Below, piece by piece: positions 11,105 through 20,030 of a DNA stretch of 64,000 nt. Under the pieces are notes generated by a model that made no database searches, was not told the origin of the DNA, and saw only the letters and a list, made by a program, of their open reading frames with translations. Source of the stretch: Prostheceraeus crozeri (Eukaryota; Platyhelminthes; Polycladida; Euryleptidae); the NCBI GenBank assembly GCA_907163375.1, contig CAJQUW010010404.1:248001-312000 (forward strand). Direction: 5' to 3'. The position numbers were made by a program, and so were the translations under genes. The number at the start of each line of letters is the position of its first letter. The first letter of the stretch is position 1.

Positions 11105-11334
11105 CAAATCGGTAGAATCGGCGACCGCAGCTACCTACAGGCGACCGCACCTCATCTGCTAGGCGACCGCTGGTAGACCTCCGGGCGACTGCGCTCCGGC
11201 TCTTAAGGCGACCGCCTCAGGCAGTCAGGGCGGTGGACAAATAGGAATCCCCGGCGACGCTGAGGGCGACCTTTAGGCGACTCCGAAGGCGACTGACCAT
11301 GGCGGTCGCGGCGACCGCTCTGGTTGATAGGGCG
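11105..11334 (-). repeat. Right terminal inverted repeat of the 6-kb DNA element
   Basis: A run of GGCGACCGC-type motifs spaced by 10-25 bases, ending GGCGACCGCTCTGGTTGATA. The last 30 bases mirror the left end at 5258. There are about eleven GGCGAC copies. Confidence 0.65.
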
Positions 11335-11339
11335 GATGG

Positions 11340-11835
11340 CTGAAATCAGTGGGAGCTGCAGCAAAGTTGAAGATGGAGCTAGCTAACCATTTCAGACAAT
11401 TGACCATCCCTCCGGGCATTTCCATCGACTTGACCCAGAATTTACGTGTTATGATGGGTTTTTGAGGTGGTGTCGAAAGAACACTTTGCTGAGGGTGAGC
11501 ACACCAGCACTTCAATTGTCGCAAGACCGCATGAGCGGGAGATGGAACTCTTGCTAGCAACTGACATCATTGAACAAATGTCCGCTGGCGCCACTAAAGA
11601 ACATCTAGTGCAACATTTTATCCACCAAGCAGTACGCGACTTCAGCATTGTAGAGCGCCGGTTTCACCGTATCAGCTATCTGCATGTGGCCCACCAGCGT
11701 ATCCACTACATCACAATCCGTCTACTGAACACATGGCGCTGGCCCATCACTATTTCAGACTCCACCACCCTGGTCTTCCTCCATTTCCGGCGTCGGCCTA
11801 CATTGCGCAAAGCAAAACTGCACAGTTATAAGAGC
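11340..11835 (+). pseudogene. 3' part of the interrupted LPSNAS-type gene of element 1
   Basis: The plus-strand translation includes HFRQLTIPPGISIDLTQNL near the beginning and a C-terminal stretch ending VFLHFRRR. This is the same C-terminal signature as the gene at 240-1087. It follows the 6-kb DNA element directly and fits as the far end of the gene whose N-terminal part starts at 1126. It is broken. Confidence 0.5.
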
Positions 11836-11879
11836 ATTGTACACACCTCAAGTAAGTTTATTTCTGCACCAACATCAGT

Positions 11880-12125
11880 ATGAGCGTGACTAGCAGCCGG
11901 ATTGTCAATGCCATGTACGAAGCGGATCTCGGTCGCTACGATTTCCACGAAAGTGAACTCTTCCCGGCCATCCAAATACAGAAATGGCATCCTATTCATG
12001 TGGCCGTTTTTCAAAGCGGCAAGTGCATCATTACCGGCCTGACTATCGCGGAACAATTGTGGGAAGTTCTGCAAAAACTCATTGACTACCTCAAACAGAA
12101 TGATCTATTGAACCCACCCTCATAG
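11880..12125 (+). CDS. TATA-binding-protein-like small protein (one TBP lobe)
   Basis: This 81-codon frame opens with ATG and closes with TAG. Residues about 8-75 match the core of a TBP repeat: IVNAMYEADLG near the start, ELFPAIQIQKWHP in the middle, VFQSGKCIITG and then an amphipathic helix ending LIDYLKQN. In TBP these are the Y.P.LFP...R strand and the IF.SGK...TGA segment before the second helix. Only one lobe is present, whereas cellular TBP has two. TBP-like proteins are known from several large DNA viruses, where they may direct viral transcription. Inference: a transcription factor of element 1. It looks whole at this length. It lies between the LPSNAS-type gene and the convergent protease. 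The match is by eye. Confidence 0.55.
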   Translation: MSVTSSRIVNAMYEADLGRYDFHESELFPAIQIQKWHPIHVAVFQSGKCIITGLTIAEQLWEVLQKLIDYLKQNDLLNPPS

Positions 12126-12189
12126 TGTACAAAAATAATGACACGTCATGTTTCATATGCTTTTGTTTTTATTCATCAATTGTTCAAAG

Positions 12190-12650
12190 TTGTAAAATAG
12201 AAGTGGTGCTTGCGCGCCTCATTCAGATTAACAAATGCGGGTGAAAAACTGTTTGAACATAATGAGTGGAAAAAGTCATAGTTTCTCCGGTTCAACACAT
12301 GATAGAGTACGCAGACGCCACACCAGGCGGTCAACAGGCATCGGTAGGCAAGCGGGTTAATAGACCATTTTCGACAGTAGGTATTCATGAAGCGGATGAC
12401 AGTATTACTGGGGCTATTGCCAGAGAGTCGAATGCTTCACCAATCCGCTCAGCACTGATGTAAACAGACTTTCATTGCTGGCCGCCTAAATTATGACTCT
12501 GGGTGTTGCAAATGAGCAACACTGGCAGCCGGCGCAATGTTTCGAGCGCAAGAAAGTCTCGTGGATATACACCATGAAAAATTCGTTTACACGTCACATC
12601 ACCATGCTTTTGGATCAGCTGCTCCAGCCGTGTATTCGTTAGTCAGCTCA
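12190..12650 (-). pseudogene. Polinton adenain-like cysteine protease
   Basis: Minus-strand translation shows, in order, a GVYPRDFLALE segment, a LLICNTQSHN segment, GEAFDSLAIAPV and then CGVCVLYHVLNRRNYDF. These match the FPRD, VVNTD.....HW, YFDS.G..P and CG.YC.Y...R.RG landmarks of Polinton and adenovirus-type maturation proteases. It follows the capsid gene on the same strand, a common arrangement in this family. The expected role is cleavage of virion precursors. It is a fossil with a few breaks. Confidence 0.7.
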
Positions 12651-12653
12651 TCC

Positions 12654-13764
12654 TCAACGTGTATACTCCGTTTGGATGTCACGCGTTTGGGTCACCTCGA
12701 GGTAGGAGTCAAAGACAGCATAAAGTAACACCGTGATTGTAGTGGGGAGTGCCTTTCGAAAGGTCAGATGGAGGCGTAGGTTTTTGGTACTGATGTCATT
12801 ATCTGCGGTCCGATAAAACGCGTAAATGGGATGGCCATTACCGAGCTCCTCCATTGTCAGTCCATTTGTGTCATCAGTAGTGAAATAGTGAAGCACTTGC
12901 ATAGTATTGACATATCTTCGAGTGTAGTGCTGAGGGGTACCAAAATTCGGTGTGAACGGGACCCCGGGGATACCGATACCACCACGGCGGAGTGCAATTT
13001 TCTGGAGGCCGAAATGCTGGAAATTGAACGGGTTTTTGGCGTATGCCCTAGTATACGCCTCATTCTCCACCAGCTCCACCAGTAGCAATTTTGGAACCTG
13101 TAGGGGGTTGAGCCGATCCTGTACGAAGCTGAACTGAGAATTGTTTTCCTTTAAGAATTAAGAAGTTAGTGATCTTTGTGTGGTTCAGTGGATAGTGAGC
13201 GTTCAGTTTCAACAGGCCGTGCGTATGCCCGTTATTGACCGCCAGGAAGAGAGGCCCATACAGCTTGTGCACCCGACTAGCAACGGTCCACTTCATTCGC
13301 TCCACAAAGCCCTTGTTCGCAACATCATCAAGCTTCCCTACCTCATCTCGCTGCCAATCCAAGGGGAGCATGTTGGTATCCTGGGCCGCCAGATGCATTC
13401 GCATGATAGTGTGGAAGTAGCCGAGGTAAGGGTAACATTGTTGCCCGCCTTCTACCTGCACTTCGCCCAGCGTCAATGTGACATCTTCTAAGATAGTGGT
13501 AATGGCCAGATTATACACAGCACTCTTCTCCCCACCTTTGAAGGCCGTTCCGTCCGGTTTCGTGATTTTGAATTTGACATAGAGATAGATGTCATTGCTG
13601 TCCACATGGCCACATTGCCATGCATTGCCCGGCACATGGAACTCAATTGGCCCATCATCCTCAATATTGGAGATGGGAAAATATTCTTGATTCCGTGCGG
13701 TGATGATGTCTGTTTGGACAGGCTGCTCATCAAAGATGCACAGAGCCGAATTTTTCACCTCCAT
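12654..13764 (-). pseudogene. Polinton major capsid protein (double jelly-roll, F54H12.2-like)
   Basis: The N-terminal part reads FDEQPVQTDIITARNQEYFP then DGPIEFHVPG and NDIYLYVKFKIT. The C-terminal part reads NPFNFQHFGLQKIALRRGG and NLRLHLTFRKALPTTITVLLY. These are the standard landmarks of the major capsid protein of invertebrate Polintons (the family of C. elegans F54H12.2). The length, about 370 codons, is near the usual 400-450. It starts at an ATG directly downstream of the pX/pVI-like gene. It is a fossil and nearly complete in extent. Confidence 0.85.
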
Positions 13765-13769
13765 CTAAA

Positions 13770-14085
13770 AAATTCCTAGCTTCCGTCTCCTGCCTCGCTG
13801 AGACTTTGCCGCTCTAGGGGGATTCTTCCGTTTGCGTAGAGAGGGCCCGGCGCCATCGGTCATAGTGCCGAGCACGTCGCTACCAAGTTCGCGGATGCGC
13901 TTCAAGCCCTGTCATTTCGCCACCTCTCGTATACTTTGTCCTCTGGCCACACCACTCACCACATCCGTGAGCAAGCCCAAAGCCTGATTACCAACCTTTC
14001 CCAAGAGGGGCATGGCCATTCTGGCAATTGAACCGAGTATGACACCACCGCCGGTAGACGCTGCCTTCAATCAACTCACTATTAT
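13770..14085 (-). pseudogene. pX/pVI-like minor virion protein
   Basis: Translation gives a glycine- and alanine-rich amphipathic start (ILGSIARMAMPLLGKVGNQA), a DVVSGVARGQSIREVAK segment and a basic tail (RKRKNPPRAAKSQRGRRRK). This architecture, a membrane-active helix followed by a highly basic C-terminus just upstream of the major capsid gene, is typical of Polinton minor virion proteins. It is a fossil. Confidence 0.6.
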
Positions 14086-15030
14086 GGCCTTTCAGGCGGT
14101 AGACAGTGGGCTTGTGTTTCGTATTTACCTCAGCCACCGTAAGTACCTCCTCCGTCTAATTAGCCAGATAACCTTTAGCGAGAACACTTTTCACTTGGAG
14201 GTACGCACCTTATCACTCACTTTAGCATCATTGAGGCCTTTGGGTGGGCGTTTCCGCCGCTGGTTCACCTCACGCTCCTCATCCACGTTTAAGGAGTCAA
14301 TCTCGGCCGGACATCGACCATCCAGCATTCGATACATTGAATGATTGCAAGCATGCACTGCGTCATCAAGAAGACGTGTCCATACGTTAGTGTCACTAGC
14401 GGTGAAGTACTTCCACAGTCGCTCCTTAACGTCCGATTAAAGCGTTCCACCACCGCCGTTTTGTAGGCACTCTTGACACTGAACATCTCAATGCCATGCT
14501 CTGCAGACAATTGACGCACCCCCCGATTCTCACATTCCTTCCCCAGATCTGTCTGCACTCGCTTCGGGATCCGGCCATTGGTGAGGAAAATGTTCTGATA
14601 GGCATCAGCTACTTCCGTGCCGCGCTTTGTCTTCAATGGTCGAACCCAGGCGTAACGCATGAAGAGGTCGATGACAGTCAGAATGAATTTGTAACCGTGG
14701 TTACGGCGGGCTAGCGCTGATACTGTCACTGTTCATCAATATCATGAACAACATAACGGCGCGTAGGATAGCCCCGTCGCCGAGCTGGGGCGTGTAGGGT
14801 GCAAGTGGACTGAGTTTTGAGCCATTTGCGGACTGTCCTCCGTTAATTTCGTCTCGTCAGCCAACTTCTTGATGGAAGCATACCCGGCAGAGTAGCGTGC
14901 GTCATAATAAATGTCTTTCAAACGCTTTGTCGTTTTTCTCCAACTGCCGGTCGTCGCGTGCGTGGCCTGCTTCGTCCACGCTGAATATTCGTCAGCATTC
15001 GTCCTCCGCCTTACTGCCGTCAACTTTTTC
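14086..15030 (-). pseudogene. Polinton retroviral-type integrase
   Basis: The N-terminal region has LKDIYYDARYSAGY and a VRKWLKTQST-type segment, the Polinton integrase start. The core (14289-14729) has KFILTVIDLFMRYAWVRPLK with its catalytic aspartate region, LGKECENRGVRQL, and VVERFNRTLR, which includes the catalytic glutamate. Downstream coding-like sequence towards 14100 resembles the chromodomain-like tail. The enzyme would insert element DNA with 6-bp target duplications. It is a fossil with several breaks. Confidence 0.8.
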
Positions 15031-15620
15031 CTCTACCGCGGTACTATGACAGCACGTACTCACACAACTGACCTTCACATCCACCGCTGTCTCGTCGCTT
15101 TCGTCTACTGCCGCTGCCGCCACTCTAGCACAGGAAGTAAACAGAGACAGGCAGTTTTTTATCCATTCAGGCTAAACGCCAAACACCTGGCCGCTACCAT
15201 CCTCCTCGCTGTCACTGAAGGATTTGAAACATTCACTACTCGGATAACGGCGGCTTTTCACAGGCACCCGCTCTTTTAAAGCTAGGGGTGTTTTGAATGG
15301 AGCGTCTGCCGCCGCTGCCACTATTGCTTTCTTCCTGTTTTTCGCCGCTGATGCTACAACTGATACTCTTTCGCAGTTAGTCTACGTGCGGTCTCTATTA
15401 TAGGGGGCGCGGCTTGATTGTCTAGTAGTAGAAGTAGAGGCTGGCGGCCGCAGTTGGTCCAGCTCGTCTATAGTGTTCCAGTTCAGCATCATGCGAGGGA
15501 TATTTCGCTCTTTCATCCCCTATAGAATCTCCGTCGAACCAGTAGGAGTGAATTGCTTGCGCCGGTCGTGAGCGGTATGTTGAATAAAGTTCGCGATAAA
15601 ATACTGCTCACGAGCCAATA
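15031..15620. other. Degraded Polinton sequence, no gene assigned
   Basis: GC-rich sequence with no long frame. On the minus strand a short acidic stretch (SFSDSEEDGSGQ) near 15200 may be what is left of a small gene. The plus-strand frame at 14911-15279 runs over the integrase start in antisense and is not supported. Confidence 0.4.
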
Positions 15621-15935
15621 GTTGGCGTCAGGCCTCCATCAACTAACCACGCTCGTTGAACTGCATGGAGGATGAGGCCAGATGGTTGTAGAGCGCCAAC
15701 GCTCGATTCCGATAGGGTATCGGAGTGCCGAGGGAAATGTCATCACGGAGTTTCTCCTTCCACCGTTTAATATCCTCCAGCAAAGCGCCATGTTTAAACA
15801 TCTGTTGGCGGGGATCGTCCTGCTGTGTGGGGTCGGCAGTCATGCGCGTGTAATCACTGTGCAACTGTTAGAGTTGCTGCTGGGCTGGTAGGCGCACAAG
15901 GCTGAAGCTTGGCATTTGGTTGTACACCGGCATGG
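15620..15935 (-). pseudogene. Polinton small conserved protein downstream of the ATPase
   Basis: The minus-strand frame includes SFSLVRLPAQQQL, DPRQQMFKHGALLEDIKRW and IPYRNRALALYNHLAS. This pattern (a V.P..L..L start, then a helical part with D...K...Y...L) recurs in a small Polinton protein whose function is not known to me. It follows the packaging ATPase on the same strand. It is a fossil. Confidence 0.5.
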
Positions 15936-15974
15936 CCACTAACCGCTGGAATGTAGCCGCCATGTTAGAGAATT

Positions 15975-16545
15975 TATAAATCAGCATAGGAGAATCGGTT
16001 GCTCCGGAGGCGATATGCGTCGGCGCACTCCTGAGTAAAATCACAGAATAGATAGCCGTGAGGTTGGGCCGTAGCCGCCTCGAAAACTTCAATCAGCGCC
16101 TTGGATTTGCGCGGGGCTATCTGACGGGCAAGGAATTCTACTTGGCTTATGTCGCGCGGGTTCTTGAAGAGAATATACTGTAGTGGTGGGTGTTCAGACA
16201 CCGTGTGCGCGATGCTTTGCCACTAGGGAAGAGGTTTTGCGTAATGAGGTTGAAACATGGCTTGTGATGGGCCGCCTTTGTCAGACGAAGCGCGCGTTTC
16301 GTCTAGCAAATCTCTAGCTGTATTTCTCTAGTGTGTATAAGATCCGCTTTAGTGACCACACCACGCTTTTGTAATTCTTGTTGGAGGGCGGGCTGGAAGA
16401 TGCCGTAACACCAGATGACCCGGTTGATGGGGCACTCAAACAATTCAGAGTGATGATCAAGTATTTGCAGTATGAGGTATGTCTTGCCACTGTGTGACGG
16501 TCCTGCCATGCACACAGTGCGATCGCATTTCACTGTCGCAGCCGT
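15975..16545 (-). pseudogene. Polinton DNA-packaging ATPase (FtsK/HerA, A32-like)
   Basis: The start carries the Walker A loop in MAGPSHSGKTYL, followed by RVIWCYGIFQPAL. The C-terminal part has ILFKNPRDISQVEFLARQI and PHGYLFCDFTQECADAYRLR. Both ends match the genome-packaging ATPase of Polintons. The length of about 190 codons fits the family's 200-250. It is a fossil with a few breaks. It sits upstream of the integrase/capsid block on the same strand. Confidence 0.8.
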
Positions 16546-16599
16546 GGATCCATTTCATCGCCGTTGTTGACCGCTGTTTTGCATTGCTACTTCCCCGTC

Positions 16600-16975
16600 A
16601 AACCACTCACAAGACTACCGACAGCGCTAGCAATCACGGGCAGTATAGCGGAAAAGAAACCGTCCTTTGTCTTAACAGACGTCGCTGACTGTCCACACTG
16701 AAGCCGGGCTTCACCAACCGCCGGAGGGTTTTCTGGTGAGCAGATACCTTCCGCTTTGCCTGCGACGAGAGCGTTTTACGGTGAAAGCTGGCGCACTGAT
16801 GACACGACTTTCCGAATAAATACGTCTCTAGCACTGCCCACTGCTTCCGGTTGCTCGTCGGGGGTCATCCGTCGCGGTCTTGCTAAAGCTTCAAAACGGC
16901 CGCATGGCTCACAGCACGACAACGTTTTACACTCTTTCGGCGCGGCATTGAGATAATCAAACATGATACATTGAG
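16600..16975 (-). pseudogene. Basic Polinton virion-type protein
   Basis: The most telling segment is LSSQAKRKVSAHQKTLRRLV followed by SVDSQRRLL and a short hydrophobic end. The pattern, L...QK..L...K..LR.L followed by S...K..LL..GGF, recurs in a small basic Polinton and adintovirus-type protein, probably a virion component. An upstream stretch (FEALARPRRMTPDEQPEA) may belong to the same gene. It is a fossil. Confidence 0.5.
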
Positions 16976-17184
16976 GAGGGATAGCGCAAAGTGTTAGGCG
17001 GCCATTTCCAGGGAATGACTATCCATGACACTGCGCTACAGAAAAATACGAAAAGTATCCCCATAGCGAAACATATAATCACACCCTCTGCATAAAGCTC
17101 AACAACTTGGCCCGGGTGGGTGTAATATGCGTCACAGTACTTTGGTTCATACCAGTGAGTAAGCATTCCTCCGGACCGGCGCAC
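16957..17184 (-). CDS. Small membrane protein of element 1
   Basis: This 75-codon minus-strand frame has one strong transmembrane segment (IICFAMGILFVFFCSAVSW) about two thirds along, after a polar N-terminal part. I do not recognise a family. It overlaps the end of the 17079-17531 frame. Small single-pass membrane proteins are common in such elements, but its function is unknown. Confidence 0.35.
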   Translation of the reverse strand: MRRSGGMLTHWYEPKYCDAYYTHPGQVVELYAEGVIICFAMGILFVFFCSAVSWIVIPWKWPPNTLRYPSSMYHV

Positions 17185-17531
17185 AAAGTCGATGCAGACA
17201 GCGAGAGCCTCAGCAAAACGAGGCCTGTCTCATTTCCACCGGTCATTCGTTCGTATTCACATTGGACGACCAAGCGCGCTTTGATCCTGTAACCAAGATA
17301 ATGAACACATAATTCATGGAAAAGAGCGGAAGTCTTCCTGTTGATCTCGTCCACGTCTGTTTGGAAATCAGAAAAATTGATGACATAATCCTCCACCACC
17401 CCACAGACTGCACTCTTGTGCACGGTAAGTTGACATTGATTTCTTTCATCGATTGCGCTGAACAGTTCCTTTGGAGCTAGCCGCCTTCTACTCATCATTA
17501 TGGAAAATGCGTGTGTTCGACAAAACATCAC
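17079..17531 (-). CDS. Unrecognised 150-codon frame of element 1
   Basis: Starts close to an ATG downstream of the TA microsatellite and includes a segment of mixed polar composition (EDYVINFSDFQTDVDEINRK). No domain was recognised. It is the first minus-strand gene-sized frame next to the divergent kinase-like gene, so the AT-rich tract between them may act as a two-way promoter. Translation of the end is uncertain because a second frame overlaps it. Confidence 0.35.
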   Translation of the reverse strand: MMFCRTHAFSIMMSRRRLAPKELFSAIDERNQCQLTVHKSAVCGVVEDYVINFSDFQTDVDEINRKTSALFHELCVHYLGYRIKARLVVQCEYERMTGGNETGLVLLRLSLSASTLCAGPEECLLTGMNQSTVTHITPTRAKLLSFMQRV

Positions 17532-17568
17532 TCAGCATACTGCATTTAAACTAGCGTAGTTGCACGTG

Positions 17569-17569
<1 letters not shown>

Positions 17570-17624
<55 letters not shown>

Positions 17625-17625
17625 G
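17570..17625. repeat. (TA)n microsatellite
   Basis: About 27 consecutive TA dinucleotides, ending TATGTATATATAG. It lies between divergent frames and roughly 55 bases before the kinase-like ATG, where it could supply a TATA element. Confidence 0.95.
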
Positions 17626-17677
17626 CAGTGCATCACTGCAGGACAGTCCTTCACAGTGTACGTTCACTTCTAGTAGC

Positions 17678-18186
17678 ATGGGCCTTTTATCAATTAACAT
17701 TGAAGGAAATGTAGGTGCGGGAAAGACCACACTGCTTGCGTGGCTAGAGGCGGCTGCAGAAGCAAATTCAGTGTAGCAGAAGCTGAACTTAAGTTTCGAG
17801 CCGGTTCGTGATTGGACTAATGTTCGCGGCTTGGACATGCTCAGTTTGAACTCTAAGAAACCCTCTCGCTGGGCATTCATATTCAATCTAAATGTTTTGA
17901 ATACACTAGACGAGCGACGGCTGCAGGTCAAAGAACTAACGCACACGAGTATGCTACGAGTATACCACGAGTATGCTACGAACGTGTCCTGCAGGAGAAG
18001 TCTGCTCATGAGCGACAGTCAAGTGAATTGACTTTAGAATGGATTGAGTCGTTACGCGAGCTACATGAAGCCTGGCTGGCCACCTATGATTTTTCTTACA
18101 TCATTGACGGAACCAAAACCCTGGACCAAGTTGTGGGAACTGCTATAGACTTGATTGAAACCCTTGTTAATGAACACAAGGACTAG
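17678..18186 (+). pseudogene. Deoxynucleoside kinase-like gene
   Basis: Starts ATG, then LLSINIEGNVGAGKTTLLAW, which contains the P-loop GxxGxGKT of deoxynucleoside kinases. FEPVRDWTNVRGLDML then matches the EPV..W.NV.G.dlL substrate-site block, and PSRWAFIFNLNVLNT matches the rW.f.FQ.Y segment. The last part (ESLRELHEAWL) is also typical. Length is about 170 codons against roughly 200-260 in the family. Such kinases raise dNTP supply and occur in many large DNA viruses. Here the gene lies between minus-strand genes of element 1 and is followed by AATAAA at about 18209. It is a fossil with a few breaks. Host origin cannot be excluded. Confidence 0.7.
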
Positions 18187-18597
18187 TGTGTTTGTGGCTC
18201 AAAAATGAAATAAAACTCATTCTTTTACATGCTCGTTGCGACTTTTCAAGTTAAAGTTGACCAAGGAAAGGCCATGCATGGTTTGCGTGCAAAAAGCAAA
18301 TTTTCTTCTAAGTTAATCAACATCATGAAAACCAGCACGTAGTTTACGGACACGAGAAATTTTCTAGGCTAGTTCCCGTGGAAAATGCGGGTCATAAAAG
18401 TTAATTTTTATACATACGAAAAAAAATTTTTCACTCTTAGGAAAATGTTTCGGTTTCTAAGTTAAAGTAGAAAGAAAAATAACAAATGTTAATTACCATC
18501 CAAATTTACTGCCAGAAATTGCCATGAATATGTTTTGGCCGCTAGCAAAAATGAAGAGGCAGTGGTTGTTCTGCCCGTTCAATTAGTGGCTGCTGCT
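18187..18597. other. AT-rich intergenic stretch with no gene
   Basis: Contains the AATAAA after the kinase-like gene and sequence of the type CACGAGAAATTTTCTAGGCT. A similar motif (CGTGCGCGGTTGCAGG...AAATTTTTCTAAGTTATTT) recurs at 34735-35250, beyond the second Polinton. No reading frame of interest was seen. Confidence 0.5.
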
Positions 18598-19339
18598 TCA
18601 CGCCTGAGCACTTGGGCGTTTCTTGCTCTTGGTCTTACGCTTCGCCACTGCAACCCTACCACTATTCACAGGACCCGGCACCTCTTGCGGCACTGAATCT
18701 GACAGGTCAAAATCAATTTCATCAAACAAAGACCATTCTGCTGACACCATCTCCACTTCCGCATCCATAGGGGGAGGAGGAGGAGGACTCAAAGGGAGAA
18801 ATAAACACATCTCCTGAGACGGTGGTAGTTTGGTGTGCATTATTTGTGTAATGACAAGTTGAAGTGAGGCAAGCTTGTCCACTTTCTCACCATGTGACCC
18901 AATGTACGTGCCTCGAACCAAGATGAAACATGCGTAACGACCATATTCCAAGTCGTCCACAGTTAACGGGTTGTGGTGGGAATAAAAAATGAGTGCATCC
19001 TCCGCCATCTTCATAAACAGCCGGTCCAAAAACACGGAAAAGAAATTCATCATTCCCGTATTTATCATGCCACAACTTTGGTGAGTTGGCGGGTAGCTGA
19101 AATGACTGCTCGGCGAAAGCTTCCACGGTAAAAATTTCCTGGAGAGCAGCTCTTGGAAGTAATAAGGAGCACAAATTGTTAGAGAAAGATCGTGTCGGTG
19201 GGCTAGTTGTAAAATCCGGTGTTTGTACCGCAAATCGCTCTCCATTGAGCGAAACATAACGATGCCAGAAGTTTCCAATCTGTTTAATGGGTGAAATAGT
19301 TTGACCTTTGGCGGACACAGACTTCGTCACAGAATACAA
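18598..19339 (-). pseudogene. Putative ssDNA-binding-like protein of element 1
   Basis: The N-terminal frame begins at an ATG at 19339 and has RYVSLNGERFAVQTPDF. The C-terminal frame has YACFILVRGTYIGSHGEKVD, then LASLQLVITQIMHTKLPP, a proline tract, an acidic stretch and a basic tail KRKTKSKKR. The gTY.G.H..K...SL.l.i..I motif is also present in the palindrome gene at 43979-44647 (LYYGRHKDNKIASLSMHMES). The two therefore look like the same family. I associate the LNGE....QTP and V.G.Y.G pattern with a putative ssDNA-binding protein of large DNA viruses, but only tentatively. It is a fossil. Confidence 0.45.
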
Positions 19340-19397
19340 TACAGTTTATAAGTTAGTTAGACAGACGAGTGAGTGAGAGAATGAAACAGAGCGAGAA

Positions 19398-19416
19398 ATG
19401 CCGCTTCTTATATATC
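19398..19416 (-). promoter_or_regulatory. TATA-box promoter of the ssDNA-binding-like gene
   Basis: On the minus strand GGATATATAAGAAG lies about 65 bases upstream of the ATG at 19339, followed by a TC-rich leader with a TCATTC initiator-like site. Spacing and sequence fit an RNA polymerase II core promoter. The second Polinton inserted about 50 bases further upstream. Confidence 0.5.
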
Positions 19417-19460
19417 CTTCAAAACGGGAGAAGCGCTTCACGAAACGGTGTTGGACAAAA

Positions 19461-19466
19461 CCCATC
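19461..19466 (+). repeat. Target-site duplication, left (CCCATC)
   Basis: Six bases directly before the left terminal repeat. They are repeated exactly at 34717-34722, directly after the right terminal repeat. Six bases is the length characteristic of Polinton integration. Confidence 0.95.
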
Positions 19467-20030
19467 AGTAGTATAGGGTATGACATCCGGCGCCTCGCTT
19501 AACTCGCACCGGATGTCACACCTTCCGAGATTTCAAAAATTTACGTAGTCTATAAATTTCAAAAATTTAGTGGGTCTCCAAATTTCAAAAATTTAGGTAG
19601 TGCCAAATTTTCGAAAAATTCAAAATTTCAAAATTTACGTAGTCCAAAAATTTACAAAATTTATGTAGTCTTTTCACATAGTCTAAAGATATCAGAAGAT
19701 TGTATTCAAAATATATTAAAAAATGAAAGAAACCTCAGAAATGGAAGAAACTTCGAGAATCCTTCGTCAATAAATGAACGTAGTTCTACTTAAATGGACA
19801 TTGAAAAGATGAACATTGAAAAACACAAAGATAGAGTACGTTATATGAAAGATAAAGTATCACAATTATTATTAAGATTAGAGCATTATAAAAAGTTAAG
19901 AAAGAGATGGTCTAAAGTTAAGAATGTAAGACAAGGTATTGGAATATTTTTAACAGTAAGTTTAGGTGCTTTAACAATTGTTATATCTTCTGACGCTCTT
20001 ACAATTCCTATTATTGCTACTGCTTTAACA
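19467..20030 (+). repeat. Left terminal inverted repeat of Polinton 2
   Basis: The outer 90 bases mirror the right end almost exactly. They contain a small hairpin (TGACATCCGG ... CCGGATGTCA, 19480-19518). Next come degenerate 20-base repeats of the type TTTCAAAAATTTACGTAGTC to about 19690, then the first 75 codons of the 19794 gene. Homology to the right side ends near 20030. Confidence 0.9.

Larger units (their letters stand above)
5258..11334. mobile_element. DNA-transposon-like insertion with GGCGAC-rich terminal inverted repeats
   Basis: The two edges are inverted copies. The left edge reads CCCTATCAACCA then GTCGCC-rich sequence; the right edge reads GGCGAC-rich sequence then TGGTTGATAGGG. 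Both ends carry about ten copies of GGCGAC or its complement over 170-230 bp, a pattern typical of transposase-binding subterminal repeats. The interior (5450-11100) is AT-richer and has only short reading frames, none of which I recognise as a transposase. It therefore looks non-autonomous or eroded. I see no clear target-site duplication. It interrupts Polinton-type coding sequence. The superfamily is undetermined. Confidence 0.65.
1..19460. mobile_element. Polinton/Maverick-type element 1 (fossil, left end outside window)
   Basis: Seen: an ordered set of Polinton hallmark genes, namely adenain-like protease, major capsid, pX/pVI-like protein, retroviral-type integrase and FtsK/HerA-type ATPase, with several small virion-type genes. 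Base composition is near 50% GC, unlike the AT-rich element that follows. No DNA polymerase B is visible; in this family it would be expected, and may lie before base 1. No terminal repeat was found on either side, so the ends are unknown, and the right end may continue past the second Polinton at 34723. It is interrupted by a BEL/Pao composite and by a DNA element. Most genes are broken, with well over a dozen breaks in total. It is older than the insertions it carries. Confidence 0.85.

Noticed and set aside
14911-15279. 122-codon plus-strand frame
   Set aside because: Antisense to the start of the integrase. Composition and lack of motif indicate a shadow frame.
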